DNA from: JBFGFX01 sp965232455 | GTDB taxonomy: Bacteria > Pseudomonadota > Gammaproteobacteria > Steroidobacterales > Woeseiaceae | Length of the DNA stretch: 64,000 nucleotides | Reading direction: 5' to 3' | Assembly (NCBI GenBank): GCA_965232455.1 | Contig: OZ246981.1 | Location: 1,240,001 to 1,304,000 of the forward strand | Part shown: piece by piece, positions 35,367 through 44,495 of the stretch | Layout of the letters: every line of letters begins with the position of its first letter | Position numbering within the stretch: the stretch's first letter is position 1 | The notes under the pieces: generated by a model | The model's input: only the letters and a program-made list of their open reading frames with translations | What the model was told of the DNA's origin: nothing | The model's database searches: none | Position numbers and translations under genes: made by a program

Positions 35367-36133
35367 TCGATCGACTACGTGCCGAGCTTCATACGTTTGC
35401 GCTCGCGCTGCAGTTTCTGACGCGGTTGCCGGTGTCCACCGAAGGGATCTACTCGAAGGAGCGGTTTGCGGCCAGCGTTCGGCATTATCCGCTGGTTGGC
35501 GTGCTGATCGGCATGACCGCGGCAGCGACTTACGCGGCTGTCGCCACCATTTATCCAGCGCCGGTCGCGGTGCTGATATCCACCGCGGCAGTCATTCTCC
35601 TTACCGGCGGCTTCCACGAAGACGGGCTCTCCGATACGTTCGACGGCATCGGTGGCGGGCACGCGCGTGAACGCGCGCTGGAGATCATGAAAGACAGTCG
35701 CGTGGGCGCCTTCGGCGCCATCGCACTGTTGATGGTGATTGCAACCAAGCTTGTGACGCTGAGCATGATGCCGCCGGCGATGATCGTCTCCGGGCTTGTC
35801 GCGGGGCACGGACTCAGCAGATGGTCGAGTATTGTCGTCATCGCCACCAGCCGATATTTGCGGGAGGAGGGCGCCGGAAAGCCGACGGCCGGCGGGATCG
35901 GCAGGGCGGGTCTGGTTTACGCAAGCTCGATCGGACTCATCTGCCTGGCGTTGGTGTATTTCTTCCTGGGGCCTCCTGCGGCCGCCGCCGCCGCCATCGG
36001 CCTGCTATCGGGTCACGTCCTGAGCCGCCTGTTCTACGAAAGGAAACTCGGCGGTTACACCGGCGACTGCCTGGGTGCAACGCAGCAGCTAAGCGAACTC
36101 GGAATCTATCTGGGGTTGCTCGCATGTCGATAG
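35363..36133 (+). CDS. cobS: Adenosylcobinamide-GDP ribazoletransferase (cobalamin synthase)
   Basis: A 256-residue membrane enzyme joining adenosylcobinamide-GDP and alpha-ribazole (phosphate) in the inner membrane. Recognised by FLTRLPV near the N-terminus, the metal-binding GGFHEDGLSDTFDGIGGG, MKDSRVGAFGAIAL and the C-terminal GGYTGDCLGATQQ. Six or so membrane helices. The ATG overlaps the cobT stop by four bases, and the gene overlaps cobC by ten. Confidence 0.95.
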   Translation: MIDRLRAELHTFALALQFLTRLPVSTEGIYSKERFAASVRHYPLVGVLIGMTAAATYAAVATIYPAPVAVLISTAAVILLTGGFHEDGLSDTFDGIGGGHARERALEIMKDSRVGAFGAIALLMVIATKLVTLSMMPPAMIVSGLVAGHGLSRWSSIVVIATSRYLREEGAGKPTAGGIGRAGLVYASSIGLICLALVYFFLGPPAAAAAAIGLLSGHVLSRLFYERKLGGYTGDCLGATQQLSELGIYLGLLACR

Positions 36134-36651
36134 TTCTGGTGCGTCACACCCGGCCGGCGGTTGGCAGCGGTATCTGTTACGGGCGCACGGACCTCGCTCT
36201 CGCCGACAGTTTCGAGCGCGAGGCGCGCAAAGTCCTTGCGTCGTTGAGGAGTAGCGACGTTCTGATCACGAGCCCCCTGCAGCGCTGCAGAATGCTGGCC
36301 GATGAGATAGGTTCCGCGTTCGATCTGGCGCCCCAAACGGACGATCGCGTCCAGGAGATGGATTTCGGCGACTGGGAAGGCAGGCCGTGGTCCGATATCC
36401 CGCGGGACGAACTGGACGAGTGGGCGCAGGATTTTCTGCACGCACGGCCGCACCGCGGCGAAAGTGTTGCTATGCTTCGCGAACGCACGTTGTCGGCAAT
36501 CGCCGACTACCGGGCCAGCCGGCGGCGATACATCGTGGTAACGCACTCCGGCATCATCAAAGCGGCGCTGGCCACCGGTGACTCAGCGGACCATTTTTCG
36601 ACCAGGGTCGACTTCGGCGCCGCGATCGAACTTCCCGAGCGGGGAATGTGA
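36124..36651 (+). CDS. cobC: Alpha-ribazole phosphatase (histidine phosphatase family)
   Basis: A 175-residue histidine phosphatase. The catalytic LVRHTRP and the second His in VTHSGIIKAAL are visible, together with SPLQRCRMLADEI and EMDFGDWEGRPWSDIP, typical of CobC. It removes the phosphate from alpha-ribazole-5'-phosphate or adenosylcobalamin-5'-phosphate at the end of nucleotide-loop assembly. Position between cobS and cobO supports this over a generic phosphoglycerate-mutase-like role. Confidence 0.9.
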   Translation: MSIVLVRHTRPAVGSGICYGRTDLALADSFEREARKVLASLRSSDVLITSPLQRCRMLADEIGSAFDLAPQTDDRVQEMDFGDWEGRPWSDIPRDELDEWAQDFLHARPHRGESVAMLRERTLSAIADYRASRRRYIVVTHSGIIKAALATGDSADHFSTRVDFGAAIELPERGM

Positions 36652-36675
36652 ACAGGCGCTGACAGGAATCCATTC

Positions 36676-37278
36676 GTGACCGACGCAGACGACCACAAAC
36701 AGAAGATGCAGGCACTCAAGGCCAAACATCGCGCCAAGGTTCGCGAGTCCGTGGATCCGGAACGCGCCCTGGTATTGGTGCACACCGGCGACGGCAAGGG
36801 AAAATCCAGCTCCGCGTTCGGTGTCGTCGCGCGCGCGCTGGGTTGGGGCAAACGCGTTGGCGTCGTCCAGTTCATCAAGGGCAAATGGATTACGGGCGAA
36901 CGGCAGTTTTTCGCCGGCCTGCAAAACCCGGTCACCTGGCATACGATGGGTGACGGGTTTACCTGGGACACCCAGGACAAGGAGCAGGACACGAGAGCTG
37001 CCGAGGCAGCGTTTATCAAAGCGGCGTCGATGATGCAGAGCGGTGACTTCGATCTCATCGTCCTGGATGAAATCAACATTGCGTTGCGTTACGACTACCT
37101 TGACGTGCAGGCGGTTATTGACGCGCTCGATGCGCGCGCCGACCACACCAGCGTCATATTGACCGGCCGGGACGCGAAGCCCGAACTGATGGAGTATGCG
37201 GATCTGGTGAGCGAAATGATGGAACGGAAACATCCCTACCAGTTCGGAATCAAAGCGCAGCGCGGTATCGATTTTTAG
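36676..37278 (+). CDS. cobO: Corrinoid adenosyltransferase (CobO/BtuR/CobA type)
   Basis: A 200-residue ATP:cob(I)alamin/cob(I)yrinate adenosyltransferase. The modified P-loop HTGDGKGKSSSAFGVVARALGWG, KGKWITGERQFF, WDTQDKEQD and DLIVLDEINIALRYDYLDV are characteristic. It attaches the 5'-deoxyadenosyl group to the corrinoid cobalt. The GTG start has AGGA eight bases upstream. Last gene before the riboswitch. Confidence 0.94.
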   Translation: MTDADDHKQKMQALKAKHRAKVRESVDPERALVLVHTGDGKGKSSSAFGVVARALGWGKRVGVVQFIKGKWITGERQFFAGLQNPVTWHTMGDGFTWDTQDKEQDTRAAEAAFIKAASMMQSGDFDLIVLDEINIALRYDYLDVQAVIDALDARADHTSVILTGRDAKPELMEYADLVSEMMERKHPYQFGIKAQRGIDF

Positions 37279-37291
37279 TCCGGTAGCAGGA

Positions 37292-37320
37292 TTGACAAGC
37301 CCGGGCGGCTGGTCTAATTT
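37292..37320 (+). promoter_or_regulatory. Sigma70-like promoter ahead of the cobalamin riboswitch
   Basis: TTGACA at 37292-37297 and TAATTT at 37315-37320 are separated by exactly 17 bases. Initiation about seven bases later would put the transcript start just before the cobalamin riboswitch, so this promoter probably drives btuB and the genes behind it. Confidence 0.72.
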
Positions 37321-37324
37321 TTCC

Positions 37325-37495
37325 GATCAGATGGTGCTTCACATTGTGGAGCTAAGAGGGAATCCGGTGAAAATCCGGAGTTGTACCCGCAACTGTAAGC
37401 TGGGAGATGCCGGCCGAACAAGCCACTAGAGCCCTTGGGTTCTGGGAAGGCGGCCGGTAGTCAGGGATCAGCAAACCAGGAAACCTGCCATCGCG
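37325..37495 (+). ncRNA. Cobalamin (B12) riboswitch
   Basis: The conserved cobalamin-aptamer blocks occur in order: GAGGGAATCCGGTGAAAATC (around 37356), CCCGCAACTGTAAGCTG (about 37385-37402), GCCACT (about 37422), TCTGGGAAGGC (about 37441-37451) and the B12-box-like ACCAGGAAACCTGCC near 37475-37489. It lies in the leader of btuB and is expected to reduce expression of the btuB-btuFCD-cobQ-cbiB-cobD run when adenosylcobalamin is plentiful. The exact ends and the expression platform are estimates. Confidence 0.95.
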
Positions 37496-37647
37496 TCGTT
37501 CGTCCAGGGTCGGGTTAACCTTCAGGGCCGGAATCTCATTTTCCCGTGAAACGACATTGTCGCGGCTCGTCGCGCTGTGCAGTCAGTGAAGCCGTTTTGT
37601 CGTTTCATCTTGCCCAAGATCGACGTCAGGGCAGCGGGGGAAAAAAA

Positions 37648-39483
37648 ATGAAAATACTACCCTTGTTATTGTGCGCCGCAATTCCGGCCGGCGTCAGCAC
37701 GTCATTTGCACAGGAACCTGTTTCTCGGACGCCGGACGGCGTCGTCGTTTACGGCGTAAGGCTCGATCAGGCGCCGTCCGAGGTCGGTTCAAGCGTCTCC
37801 ATCATCACGGCCGACGATATCGAGGCGCTGGGAGTCGACTTTGTATTGGACGCCGTCGCCAGCGCGCCGGGGGTCACCATTAACCAGAACGGTGCTTTCG
37901 GGGGGTCCGCATCGGTGCGCATACGGGGCGCTTCCAGCGAACAAACGCTGGTGATCATAGACGGTATCGTCGCGAACGATCCTACGTCGCCCGGCGGCGG
38001 CTTTAACTTCGCCCGCCTGGATCCGCAGAACATCGACAGGATCGAGGTTCTGAAGGGACCGCAGTCCACATTGTGGGGAACCGACGCGATCGGCGGCGTC
38101 GTCAACATCGTGACGAAACGGCCCGCCGAAGGTTTTGCCGGCAACGTTTTTGTCCAGGGCGGTTCCTTCGGCTCCCTGCGCGGCGGCGCCGAGGTCGGCG
38201 GCGCGAGCGAGATCTACGATTTTCGCGTCGCGGCGACCGGTCATACGACCGACGGCATATCGAAAGCGGATGAGAACAACGGAAATACCGAGGACGACAG
38301 CTTCGAGTCCACGACCGTGAGCGTCCGGGGCGGAGTGAAACTGCCGGCGGACGCGCGGCTGCAGGCGACGTTATTGTGGACCGACGCCGAATCCGAATTC
38401 GACAGTTTTTCGTCCGACGCTCAGGGTAAGGTCGCCGACGGTGATCAGCTCAGCATGACCGAAGAGCTTACGGGCAACCTTACGCTGGGGCTGCCTCTCT
38501 TCGACGGCAGGCTGGACAACGTTTTCCTTCTCGCTTACACCGACATCGAGCGTAACAATCTCACGGACGGGGCGTCCAGTTTCTCGAGTGAAGGCGACCG
38601 TATTACCTATCGGTACCAGGGAACTCTGGATCTGAACGACAGCAACCAGCTTGCGTTCGGCGCCGAGAAGGAAACAAGCGAATCGAACGGTGAGGATACC
38701 TCGATCGACGGACTGTTCGCGTTGTACGAGTGGCAGGCGACGGAATCGCTCACGCTGACCGGCGGTTTACGCCGCGACGATCATGAGCGTTTCGGAGGCG
38801 AAACCACCGGCCGTTTTGCCGTTGCCTACAATCCGCACGATCAATTGACGCTGCGCGCAAGCTGGGGAGAGGGGTTCAAGGCGCCCACGCTGTTCCAGAC
38901 GACGTTCTCGTGCTGCGGCGCTACCGAACCGAACGCGAATCTGCAGCCCGAAACCTCGGAAGCCTACGACGTCGGAATCACGTATCGCACCGAAGACGCG
39001 CGGGGCGAAATTGGGTTGACCTACTTCGACCAGGACACGACCAACCTGATCCGCTTTTCGGTTGCGATTGGCGGCTACGAGAACGTCGACGAGGCGACCT
39101 CGCAGGGGATCGAGCTGCACGGCCGCTATCGGTTCCTGGAGTGGCTCGAAGCGACGGTCAGCTACGCGTACATCGACGCCAGGGACGGCGCAAACGACGT
39201 TCTGGTCCGGGTGCCCGAACACTCCGGAGACGTCGTCTTCCACCTGAACCCGGAACGGCGCCTGTCCGGCACGCTGTTATTCAGATACAACGGTGAGGAA
39301 CTAGACTCGAACGGCCGGGTCCCGTCCTGGACGCGCGTAGACCTGTCGGGCCGGTACCGCCTGACGGAAACCGTCGAACTGTATGCGCGTATCGAGAATT
39401 TGCTGGACAGGGAGTATCAGCAGATTCTCGGGTACGGCACGCCGGAGCTGTCGGGATTCGTCGGCGCGCGGCTGGGATTCTGA
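37648..39483 (+). CDS. btuB: Vitamin B12 TonB-dependent outer-membrane receptor
   Basis: A 611-residue receptor importing cobalamin or other corrinoids across the outer membrane. Signal peptide MKILPLLLCAAIPAGVSTSFA; DGVVVYGVRLDQ near the TonB-box region; plug domain with VRIRGASSEQTLVIIDGI, IDRIEVLKGPQSTLWGTDAIGGVVNIV; then a beta barrel with ASWGEGFKAPTLFQTTF and a terminal Phe (LGF). The ATG at 37648, not the start at 37546, begins with the signal peptide and has GGGGG upstream. The riboswitch immediately before it confirms the substrate class. Confidence 0.93.
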   Translation: MKILPLLLCAAIPAGVSTSFAQEPVSRTPDGVVVYGVRLDQAPSEVGSSVSIITADDIEALGVDFVLDAVASAPGVTINQNGAFGGSASVRIRGASSEQTLVIIDGIVANDPTSPGGGFNFARLDPQNIDRIEVLKGPQSTLWGTDAIGGVVNIVTKRPAEGFAGNVFVQGGSFGSLRGGAEVGGASEIYDFRVAATGHTTDGISKADENNGNTEDDSFESTTVSVRGGVKLPADARLQATLLWTDAESEFDSFSSDAQGKVADGDQLSMTEELTGNLTLGLPLFDGRLDNVFLLAYTDIERNNLTDGASSFSSEGDRITYRYQGTLDLNDSNQLAFGAEKETSESNGEDTSIDGLFALYEWQATESLTLTGGLRRDDHERFGGETTGRFAVAYNPHDQLTLRASWGEGFKAPTLFQTTFSCCGATEPNANLQPETSEAYDVGITYRTEDARGEIGLTYFDQDTTNLIRFSVAIGGYENVDEATSQGIELHGRYRFLEWLEATVSYAYIDARDGANDVLVRVPEHSGDVVFHLNPERRLSGTLLFRYNGEELDSNGRVPSWTRVDLSGRYRLTETVELYARIENLLDREYQQILGYGTPELSGFVGARLGF

Positions 39484-39490
39484 ATCGGCG

Positions 39491-40315
39491 ATGCCACGTT
39501 TCTTCTCTACAAGAGTGCTCTTCTTCCTGTTGGCAAGCGGTGCCGCCATAGCAGGCGCGCCGCCGGAACGCGTCGTCAGCCTGGATTACTGCGCGGATCA
39601 GTTCGTACAAAAACTGTTGCCGCGGTCCAGAATCCTTGCCGTATCGCCGGACGCAACGAAACACTTTTCGTACATGCGCGATGATGCCGTGGGGTTGCGT
39701 CAGGTCCGGCCGCTTGCCGAGGACGTACTTTTGCTGCAACCGGACTTCATCGTCCGTTCGTACGGCGGAGGGCCGAATGCGACTGCCTTTTTCGAGCGGG
39801 CGGGTGTTCCCGTATTGCAGGTTCCGTTTGCGGGCGACCTCGACGCCGTTCGACGGTCGATAAGCCATGTGGCAGAGGGCCTTGGCGTCGTCGAGCGCGG
39901 CAGCGCCGTCATCGCAGAAATGGACGATCGCCTGCGCCGGATCCGTCGCGCGCACGAAGAGCGGGAGGCGCTGTACATGACGCCGACGGGCGTGACGAGC
40001 GGTCGGGGTACACTCGTCCATGAAATGCTTCGCGCCGCGGGCTTCGAGAACTTCGAGACCCGGGACGGCTGGCATCCTCTTCCGCTCGAGCGCCTTGTTT
40101 ACGAACAACCGGACGTCATCGCGGCGGCATTTTTCGACGCGCGCACGAACCATCCCGCGCAATGGAGTTCGATGAGGCATCCGGTTGCAAAACAACAGAT
40201 GAGTGACCGGCCGACCGTGATGTTGCAGGGCGCGTGGACGTCCTGCGGCGGTTGGTTTTTGCTGGATGCCATCGAGGCGCTCGCGGCCGCCAACCCCACC
40301 ATCGCTCAGCGGTGA
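39491..40315 (+). CDS. btuF: Corrinoid ABC transporter periplasmic binding protein
   Basis: A 274-residue binding protein of the BtuF/helical-backbone metal receptor type. Signal peptide FFSTRVLFFLLASGAAIAGA; then RVVSLDYCADQFVQKLLP, PLAEDVLLLQPDFIV and RAGVPVLQVPFAGDLDAVRRSI, the usual two-lobe layout. It hands corrinoids delivered by BtuB to BtuCD. Only seven bases separate it from btuB, and its stop overlaps the GTG start of btuC. Confidence 0.9.
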   Translation: MPRFFSTRVLFFLLASGAAIAGAPPERVVSLDYCADQFVQKLLPRSRILAVSPDATKHFSYMRDDAVGLRQVRPLAEDVLLLQPDFIVRSYGGGPNATAFFERAGVPVLQVPFAGDLDAVRRSISHVAEGLGVVERGSAVIAEMDDRLRRIRRAHEEREALYMTPTGVTSGRGTLVHEMLRAAGFENFETRDGWHPLPLERLVYEQPDVIAAAFFDARTNHPAQWSSMRHPVAKQQMSDRPTVMLQGAWTSCGGWFLLDAIEALAAANPTIAQR

Positions 40316-41301
40316 CGCCGAGGCAGCTCATCGTGGCGCTGAGCGCCGCCAACGTCATCGCGCTGCTCGCGGCGTGCACGTTGGGTTCCACGGCAATGGA
40401 GTTGCCGCGCGTCGTCGCCGCGCTTTTCGGCCAATCGTCGCACGCCGATACGATCGTCGTCTGGCAGATCCGACTGCCTCGGGCGCTCTCGGCGTTCGTC
40501 GTGGGCGCGGCGCTGGGCTCCAGCGGCGCCGCATTGCAGGGCCTGTTGAGAAACCCTCTCGCCGAACCCGGGGTATTGGGCGTGACGGCGACCGCCTCTT
40601 TGTCCGCGACGTTTGCGTTGTATTACGGGTTCGCCGCCGGTTCCGCCTATCTGCTGCCCATCTACGCCATCGCCGGTGCGCTCGCCGCAACGGCGTTCCT
40701 GGCAGCCGCGGCGATACGAATACGGTCCGTGGTAACTCTCATTCTGCTGGGTGTCGGTCTATCGAGTTTTTCAGCCGCGGCGATGTCGCTGCTGCTGAAC
40801 CTCGCGCCGAACCCTTTTTCGCTATCCGACATGATCAATTGGCTGTTGGGCTCCGTGGCAAATCGAAGTTTCGAGGACCTGCGGATTTCGATGCCCTTTT
40901 TTGCCGTCGGCCTCACTATTCTTTTCATGACCCGTCGCGGCCTGTCCGCGCTGACGCTTGGCGAAGCCGCCGCGAGCGGCGTAGGGCTCGATCTGCGGCG
41001 GCAGCGAATCGCCGTCGTGCTCGGCGCCGGTATCGCGACCGGCGCGTCGGTGGCGCTGGCGGGCGCAATCGGTTTTGTCGGCATCGTCGCACCGCATATC
41101 GTCCGTCCCGTCGTCGATCACGATCCTGCCCGCAGTTTGCTGCCCAGCGCGCTGCTCGCGGGTTTGATTCTGGTTCTCGCCGACATCGGCGTGCGACTGG
41201 TGCCGACGAGCGCCGAACTCAAGCTTGGCGTCGTGGCTGCGCTGATCGGCGCGCCGGTGTTTGTCTGGATCGCGATGCGGCGGCGGGTGAGCTATGACTG
41301 A
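40312..41301 (+). CDS. btuC: Corrinoid ABC transporter permease
   Basis: A 329-residue FecCD/BtuC-family permease with about ten helices. Signatures: RLPRALSAFVVGAALGSSGAALQGLLRNPLAEPGVLGV, LGVGLSSFSAAAMSLLLNL, GAIGFVGIVAPHIVRPVVDHD and the C-terminal LGVVAALIGAPVFVWI. The GTG at 40312 overlaps the btuF stop (GTGA); a longer reading from 40234 would overlap btuF heavily and was rejected. It overlaps btuD by eight bases. Confidence 0.93.
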   Translation: MTPRQLIVALSAANVIALLAACTLGSTAMELPRVVAALFGQSSHADTIVVWQIRLPRALSAFVVGAALGSSGAALQGLLRNPLAEPGVLGVTATASLSATFALYYGFAAGSAYLLPIYAIAGALAATAFLAAAAIRIRSVVTLILLGVGLSSFSAAAMSLLLNLAPNPFSLSDMINWLLGSVANRSFEDLRISMPFFAVGLTILFMTRRGLSALTLGEAAASGVGLDLRRQRIAVVLGAGIATGASVALAGAIGFVGIVAPHIVRPVVDHDPARSLLPSALLAGLILVLADIGVRLVPTSAELKLGVVAALIGAPVFVWIAMRRRVSYD

Positions 41302-42067
41302 GCTGATCGCCAGGAACGTCACCGTGTCCGCGGACGGCGTCACGCTCGTGGACGACGCCTCGTTGTCGCTGCGGCCGGGAGAGCTCGTAGCCGTTTTGGG
41401 ACCTAACGGGGCGGGAAAGACCTCGCTGCTGCTGGGGATTCTGGGACAGATGAAAACGACCGGCGGATCCGTGACGCTTGGCGGCGACAACTGTTTCAGG
41501 CTCACGCCGATTGAACGCGCAAAACGTATCTCCTATTTGCCGCAGCGACGCCCGTTGGCCTGGCCCAACAGGGTGAGGGACGTGGTCGCGCTGGGCCGCT
41601 TTGCCCACGGCGCGACGCTCGGTCGATTGGCGCCTGCCGATGCCGAGGCCGTCAATGGAGCGATTGACGCCTGCGACCTCGGTGAACTGGCGGACAGGAA
41701 TACCGACAGCCTTTCAGGCGGGGAGCTTGCACGAGTCCACTTCGCGCGAGCGATCGCGGCGCAGGCGCCGCTGTTGATGGCCGACGAACCCGTGGCCGCG
41801 CTCGATCCCCGCCACCAGTTCCGAATCGCCGAGCTGATACGCCAATTCGTCACGGACGGCGGCGGCGCGCTGGTAGTGTTGCACGAAGTGGCGCTGGCGG
41901 CTCGATTCGCCGACCGGCTCGTCTGGATGCGCGGCGGGCGGATCGTGGCCGAGGGCTCACCGCGGGAAACGCTCGATCCGGGAATCATGGCGGACGTTTA
42001 TGGCGTGCGCGCGGACGTCAAGAACGGCGAGGACGGAATTGACGTACGCATCGAGGGCGCGTTGTGA
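41294..42067 (+). CDS. btuD: Corrinoid ABC transporter ATP-binding protein
   Basis: A 257-residue ATPase powering BtuC. Walker A GPNGAGKTSLLLGILG, the Q-loop region, signature LSGGELARVHFARAIA, Walker B LLMADEPVAALD and the switch His in VVLHEVALAARFADR are all intact. FecE/BtuD subgroup. GTGA overlap with cobQ downstream indicates translational coupling. Confidence 0.93.
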   Translation: MTELIARNVTVSADGVTLVDDASLSLRPGELVAVLGPNGAGKTSLLLGILGQMKTTGGSVTLGGDNCFRLTPIERAKRISYLPQRRPLAWPNRVRDVVALGRFAHGATLGRLAPADAEAVNGAIDACDLGELADRNTDSLSGGELARVHFARAIAAQAPLLMADEPVAALDPRHQFRIAELIRQFVTDGGGALVVLHEVALAARFADRLVWMRGGRIVAEGSPRETLDPGIMADVYGVRADVKNGEDGIDVRIEGAL

Positions 42068-43548
42068 CTGCAACGGCGCTGATGATTCAAGGGACCGGGT
42101 CCGACGTCGGCAAGTCGACCGTCGTCGCGGGACTCTGCCGCATCGCGAGACGCCGCAATCTGAGCGTCGCGCCGTTCAAACCCCAGAACATGTCCAACAA
42201 TGCCGCTGCTTGTGAGAGCGGTGGGGAGATCGGCCGGGCGCAGGCCCTGCAAGCATTGGCGGCCGGCGTAGAGCCGGAGGTCGATCACAACCCCGTATTG
42301 CTGAAACCGGAAACCGACCGTAAAGCTCAGGTTGTCATGCAGGGCCGGGTTTATTCGAGCATGGAGGCAAGTCGGTTCATCGGCCATCGCGACACCTTGA
42401 TGGCGCCCGTTCTGCAAAGTTTTGAGAGGCTCGTGTCGAAGAACGATCTCGTTCTGGTGGAAGGCGCGGGCAGCCCGGCCGAGGTCAATCTTCGTCAGCG
42501 CGATATCGCCAACATGGGTTTCGCGAGGGCGGCCGGGGTACCGGTCTGCCTGCTCGGGGACATCGACCGTGGCGGCGTTATTGCAAGTATTGTCGGAACG
42601 CGGGCCGTTATCGACGCCGAAGACGCCGCTATGATCTCGGGTTTCGCGATCAACAAATTCCGGGGCGACGTCGCGCTGTTTGAGGACGGCGTAAAGGCGA
42701 TCGAGGCACGCACCGGCTGGCCCTGTTACGGCGTCATTCCGTGGCTGCCGGCAACGCTGCGCCTTCCGGCGGAAGACGCCGTGCCGGCTCCCCGCACGCC
42801 GGCGGGGCGTAACCGGCCGATCCGCATTGCCGCACCGGTATTGTCCCGCATGGCGAACTTCGACGATGCGGATCCGCTGCGGTTCGAGCCGGCCGTCGAC
42901 TTCGAGTTCGTGCAACCGGGACGCCATCTGCCGCGCGATGCCGACCTCATTGTGCTTTTCGGCACGAAGTCGACGTTGGGCGACCTGCGGTTTTTGCGCG
43001 AGCAGGGATGGGATCACGATCTCATTGCACATGCGCGGGCCGGCGGGCGGGTACTCGGCATCTGCGGCGGCTACCAGATGCTTGGCAGGCGCATCGTTGA
43101 TGAAAGCGGCGCGGACGGAAATCCCGGAGCGGCAGACGGGCTCGGTTTGCTGGACGTCGAGACCCGCATGACCGACGAAAAAACCGTCCGCCCGGTCAAG
43201 GGTCAATGCGCGCGGTCGGGCACGACGGTTTCCGGTTATGAGATTCACGTTGGTGACACCAGTGGACGCGACTGTGTCCGGCCAATGCTCCTGGTCGACG
43301 GCGCCAGTGAAGGCGCGCGAAGTGCGGATGGCCGCGTCGCGGGCACCTACGTTCACGGATTGCTGTCCGACGACGGTTACCGCGCCAGCTTCCTGGCCGC
43401 GCTGGGACACAAAGGCGCTGCAATCGACTATTCGGATGCGATCGACGAAGCCCTCGACGAACTTGCGGACGGGCTCGAATCGGCCTTGGACATCGACACT
43501 CTGTTTTCCGCCGCGCGCAGACCGCGTCGGGCGCCCGATTCGGGATGA
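42064..43548 (+). CDS. cobQ: Cobyric acid synthase
   Basis: A 494-residue glutamine-dependent amidotransferase that amidates four carboxyls of adenosylcobyrinic acid a,c-diamide. The N-terminal ATP-binding domain shows MIQGTGSDVGKSTVVAGLCRI, PFKPQNMSNNAA and VLVEGAGSPAEVNLR; the C-terminal class-I glutaminase domain has the Cys in GICGGYQMLG and the His in TYVHGLL. Known as CbiP in Salmonella. The gene starts with GTG overlapping the btuD stop and ends overlapping cbiB (ATGA). Confidence 0.96.
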   Translation: MTATALMIQGTGSDVGKSTVVAGLCRIARRRNLSVAPFKPQNMSNNAAACESGGEIGRAQALQALAAGVEPEVDHNPVLLKPETDRKAQVVMQGRVYSSMEASRFIGHRDTLMAPVLQSFERLVSKNDLVLVEGAGSPAEVNLRQRDIANMGFARAAGVPVCLLGDIDRGGVIASIVGTRAVIDAEDAAMISGFAINKFRGDVALFEDGVKAIEARTGWPCYGVIPWLPATLRLPAEDAVPAPRTPAGRNRPIRIAAPVLSRMANFDDADPLRFEPAVDFEFVQPGRHLPRDADLIVLFGTKSTLGDLRFLREQGWDHDLIAHARAGGRVLGICGGYQMLGRRIVDESGADGNPGAADGLGLLDVETRMTDEKTVRPVKGQCARSGTTVSGYEIHVGDTSGRDCVRPMLLVDGASEGARSADGRVAGTYVHGLLSDDGYRASFLAALGHKGAAIDYSDAIDEALDELADGLESALDIDTLFSAARRPRRAPDSG

Positions 43549-44495
43549 CAGCGCCGCTGATCATGTTGGCCGCAATGCTGATCGAGGTGGCGATAGGTTG
43601 GCCGCGGAGTGTATTCAACCGCATACGCCATCCCGTGGTTTGGATTGGCGGCCTGGTCACCGCCCTGGACAATTCATTGAATCGCGCTCACCGCAGCGGC
43701 GCAATGCGTAGGGCCCTGGGATTCCTGACGATGGTCGTCGTCGTTTCGATCACCTTGGCATGCGCGATAGCCATCGACTCCTGGCTGCCGGCGACGCCGT
43801 TGGGCGATATTGCAGCCGCGCTCGTAGCATCGAGCCTGATTGCCACGCGGAGCCTGTACGTGCATGTCGCCGCCGTCGCGAAACCCCTGGCCAGGAATGA
43901 CGTCGAAGCCGCGCGAAGCGCGGTGAGCCGCATCGTCGGCAGAGATCCGTCACAGCTGGACTCGGCGGCAATTGCTCGGGCCAGCCTCGAAAGCCTGGCG
44001 GAGAACGCGTCGGACGGCGTCGTTGCGCCCGTGTTCTGGGGTGCAGTGTTCGGTTTGCCGGGGATTGCCGCCTACAAAGCCATCAATACGCTTGATTCGA
44101 TGCTCGGCCACCGAAGCCCGCGGTACGCGGATTTCGGTTGGGCAAGCGCCCGGCTCGACGATCTCGCAAACCTGATCCCCGCAAGGCTTACGGCGGCGTT
44201 CATTGCCGTCGCCGGGCGCACGATACCCGCCGCATCGGCGGCGCTCACGGACGCGCGGCGGCACCGCTCACCGAACGCCGGTTGGCCGGAGAGCGCGCTG
44301 GCCGGCTCGATCGGCGTCCGTCTCTCGGGTCCTCGCAGTTACGCCGGCCGGCTCGACGACGAACCCTGGCTCAACGGCCATTGTCCGGACCCCGATGCGG
44401 CAAACATCACCGAGGGCTTGAAGCTGTATTCGGCCGCGATGGCTCTGCTGGCGGCGTCGCTTCTGCTCGTCGGCGGCGCGGCGCTCTACCGGTGA
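43545..44495 (+). CDS. cbiB: Adenosylcobinamide-phosphate synthase (CobD/CbiB)
   Basis: A 316-residue integral membrane enzyme attaching (R)-1-amino-2-propanol phosphate to adenosylcobyric acid. Recognised by the N-terminal LAAMLIEVAIGWPRSVFNRIRHPVVWIG, SLAENASDGVVAPVFWGAVFGLPGIAAYKAINTLDSMLGH and the C-terminal GGPRSYAG-like LSGPRSYAGRL. About four to five helices. Overlaps the aminotransferase gene by four bases (GTGA). Confidence 0.95.
   Translation: MTAPLIMLAAMLIEVAIGWPRSVFNRIRHPVVWIGGLVTALDNSLNRAHRSGAMRRALGFLTMVVVVSITLACAIAIDSWLPATPLGDIAAALVASSLIATRSLYVHVAAVAKPLARNDVEAARSAVSRIVGRDPSQLDSAAIARASLESLAENASDGVVAPVFWGAVFGLPGIAAYKAINTLDSMLGHRSPRYADFGWASARLDDLANLIPARLTAAFIAVAGRTIPAASAALTDARRHRSPNAGWPESALAGSIGVRLSGPRSYAGRLDDEPWLNGHCPDPDAANITEGLKLYSAAMALLAASLLLVGGAALYR

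Noticed and set aside
40266..41297. 343-residue + frame overlapping btuC in another phase
   Set aside because: Arg-rich with no hydrophobic pattern; the btuC frame carries the permease signatures.
41998..43410. 470-residue minus-strand open frame
   Set aside because: Antisense shadow of cobQ, whose motifs on the + strand are unambiguous.
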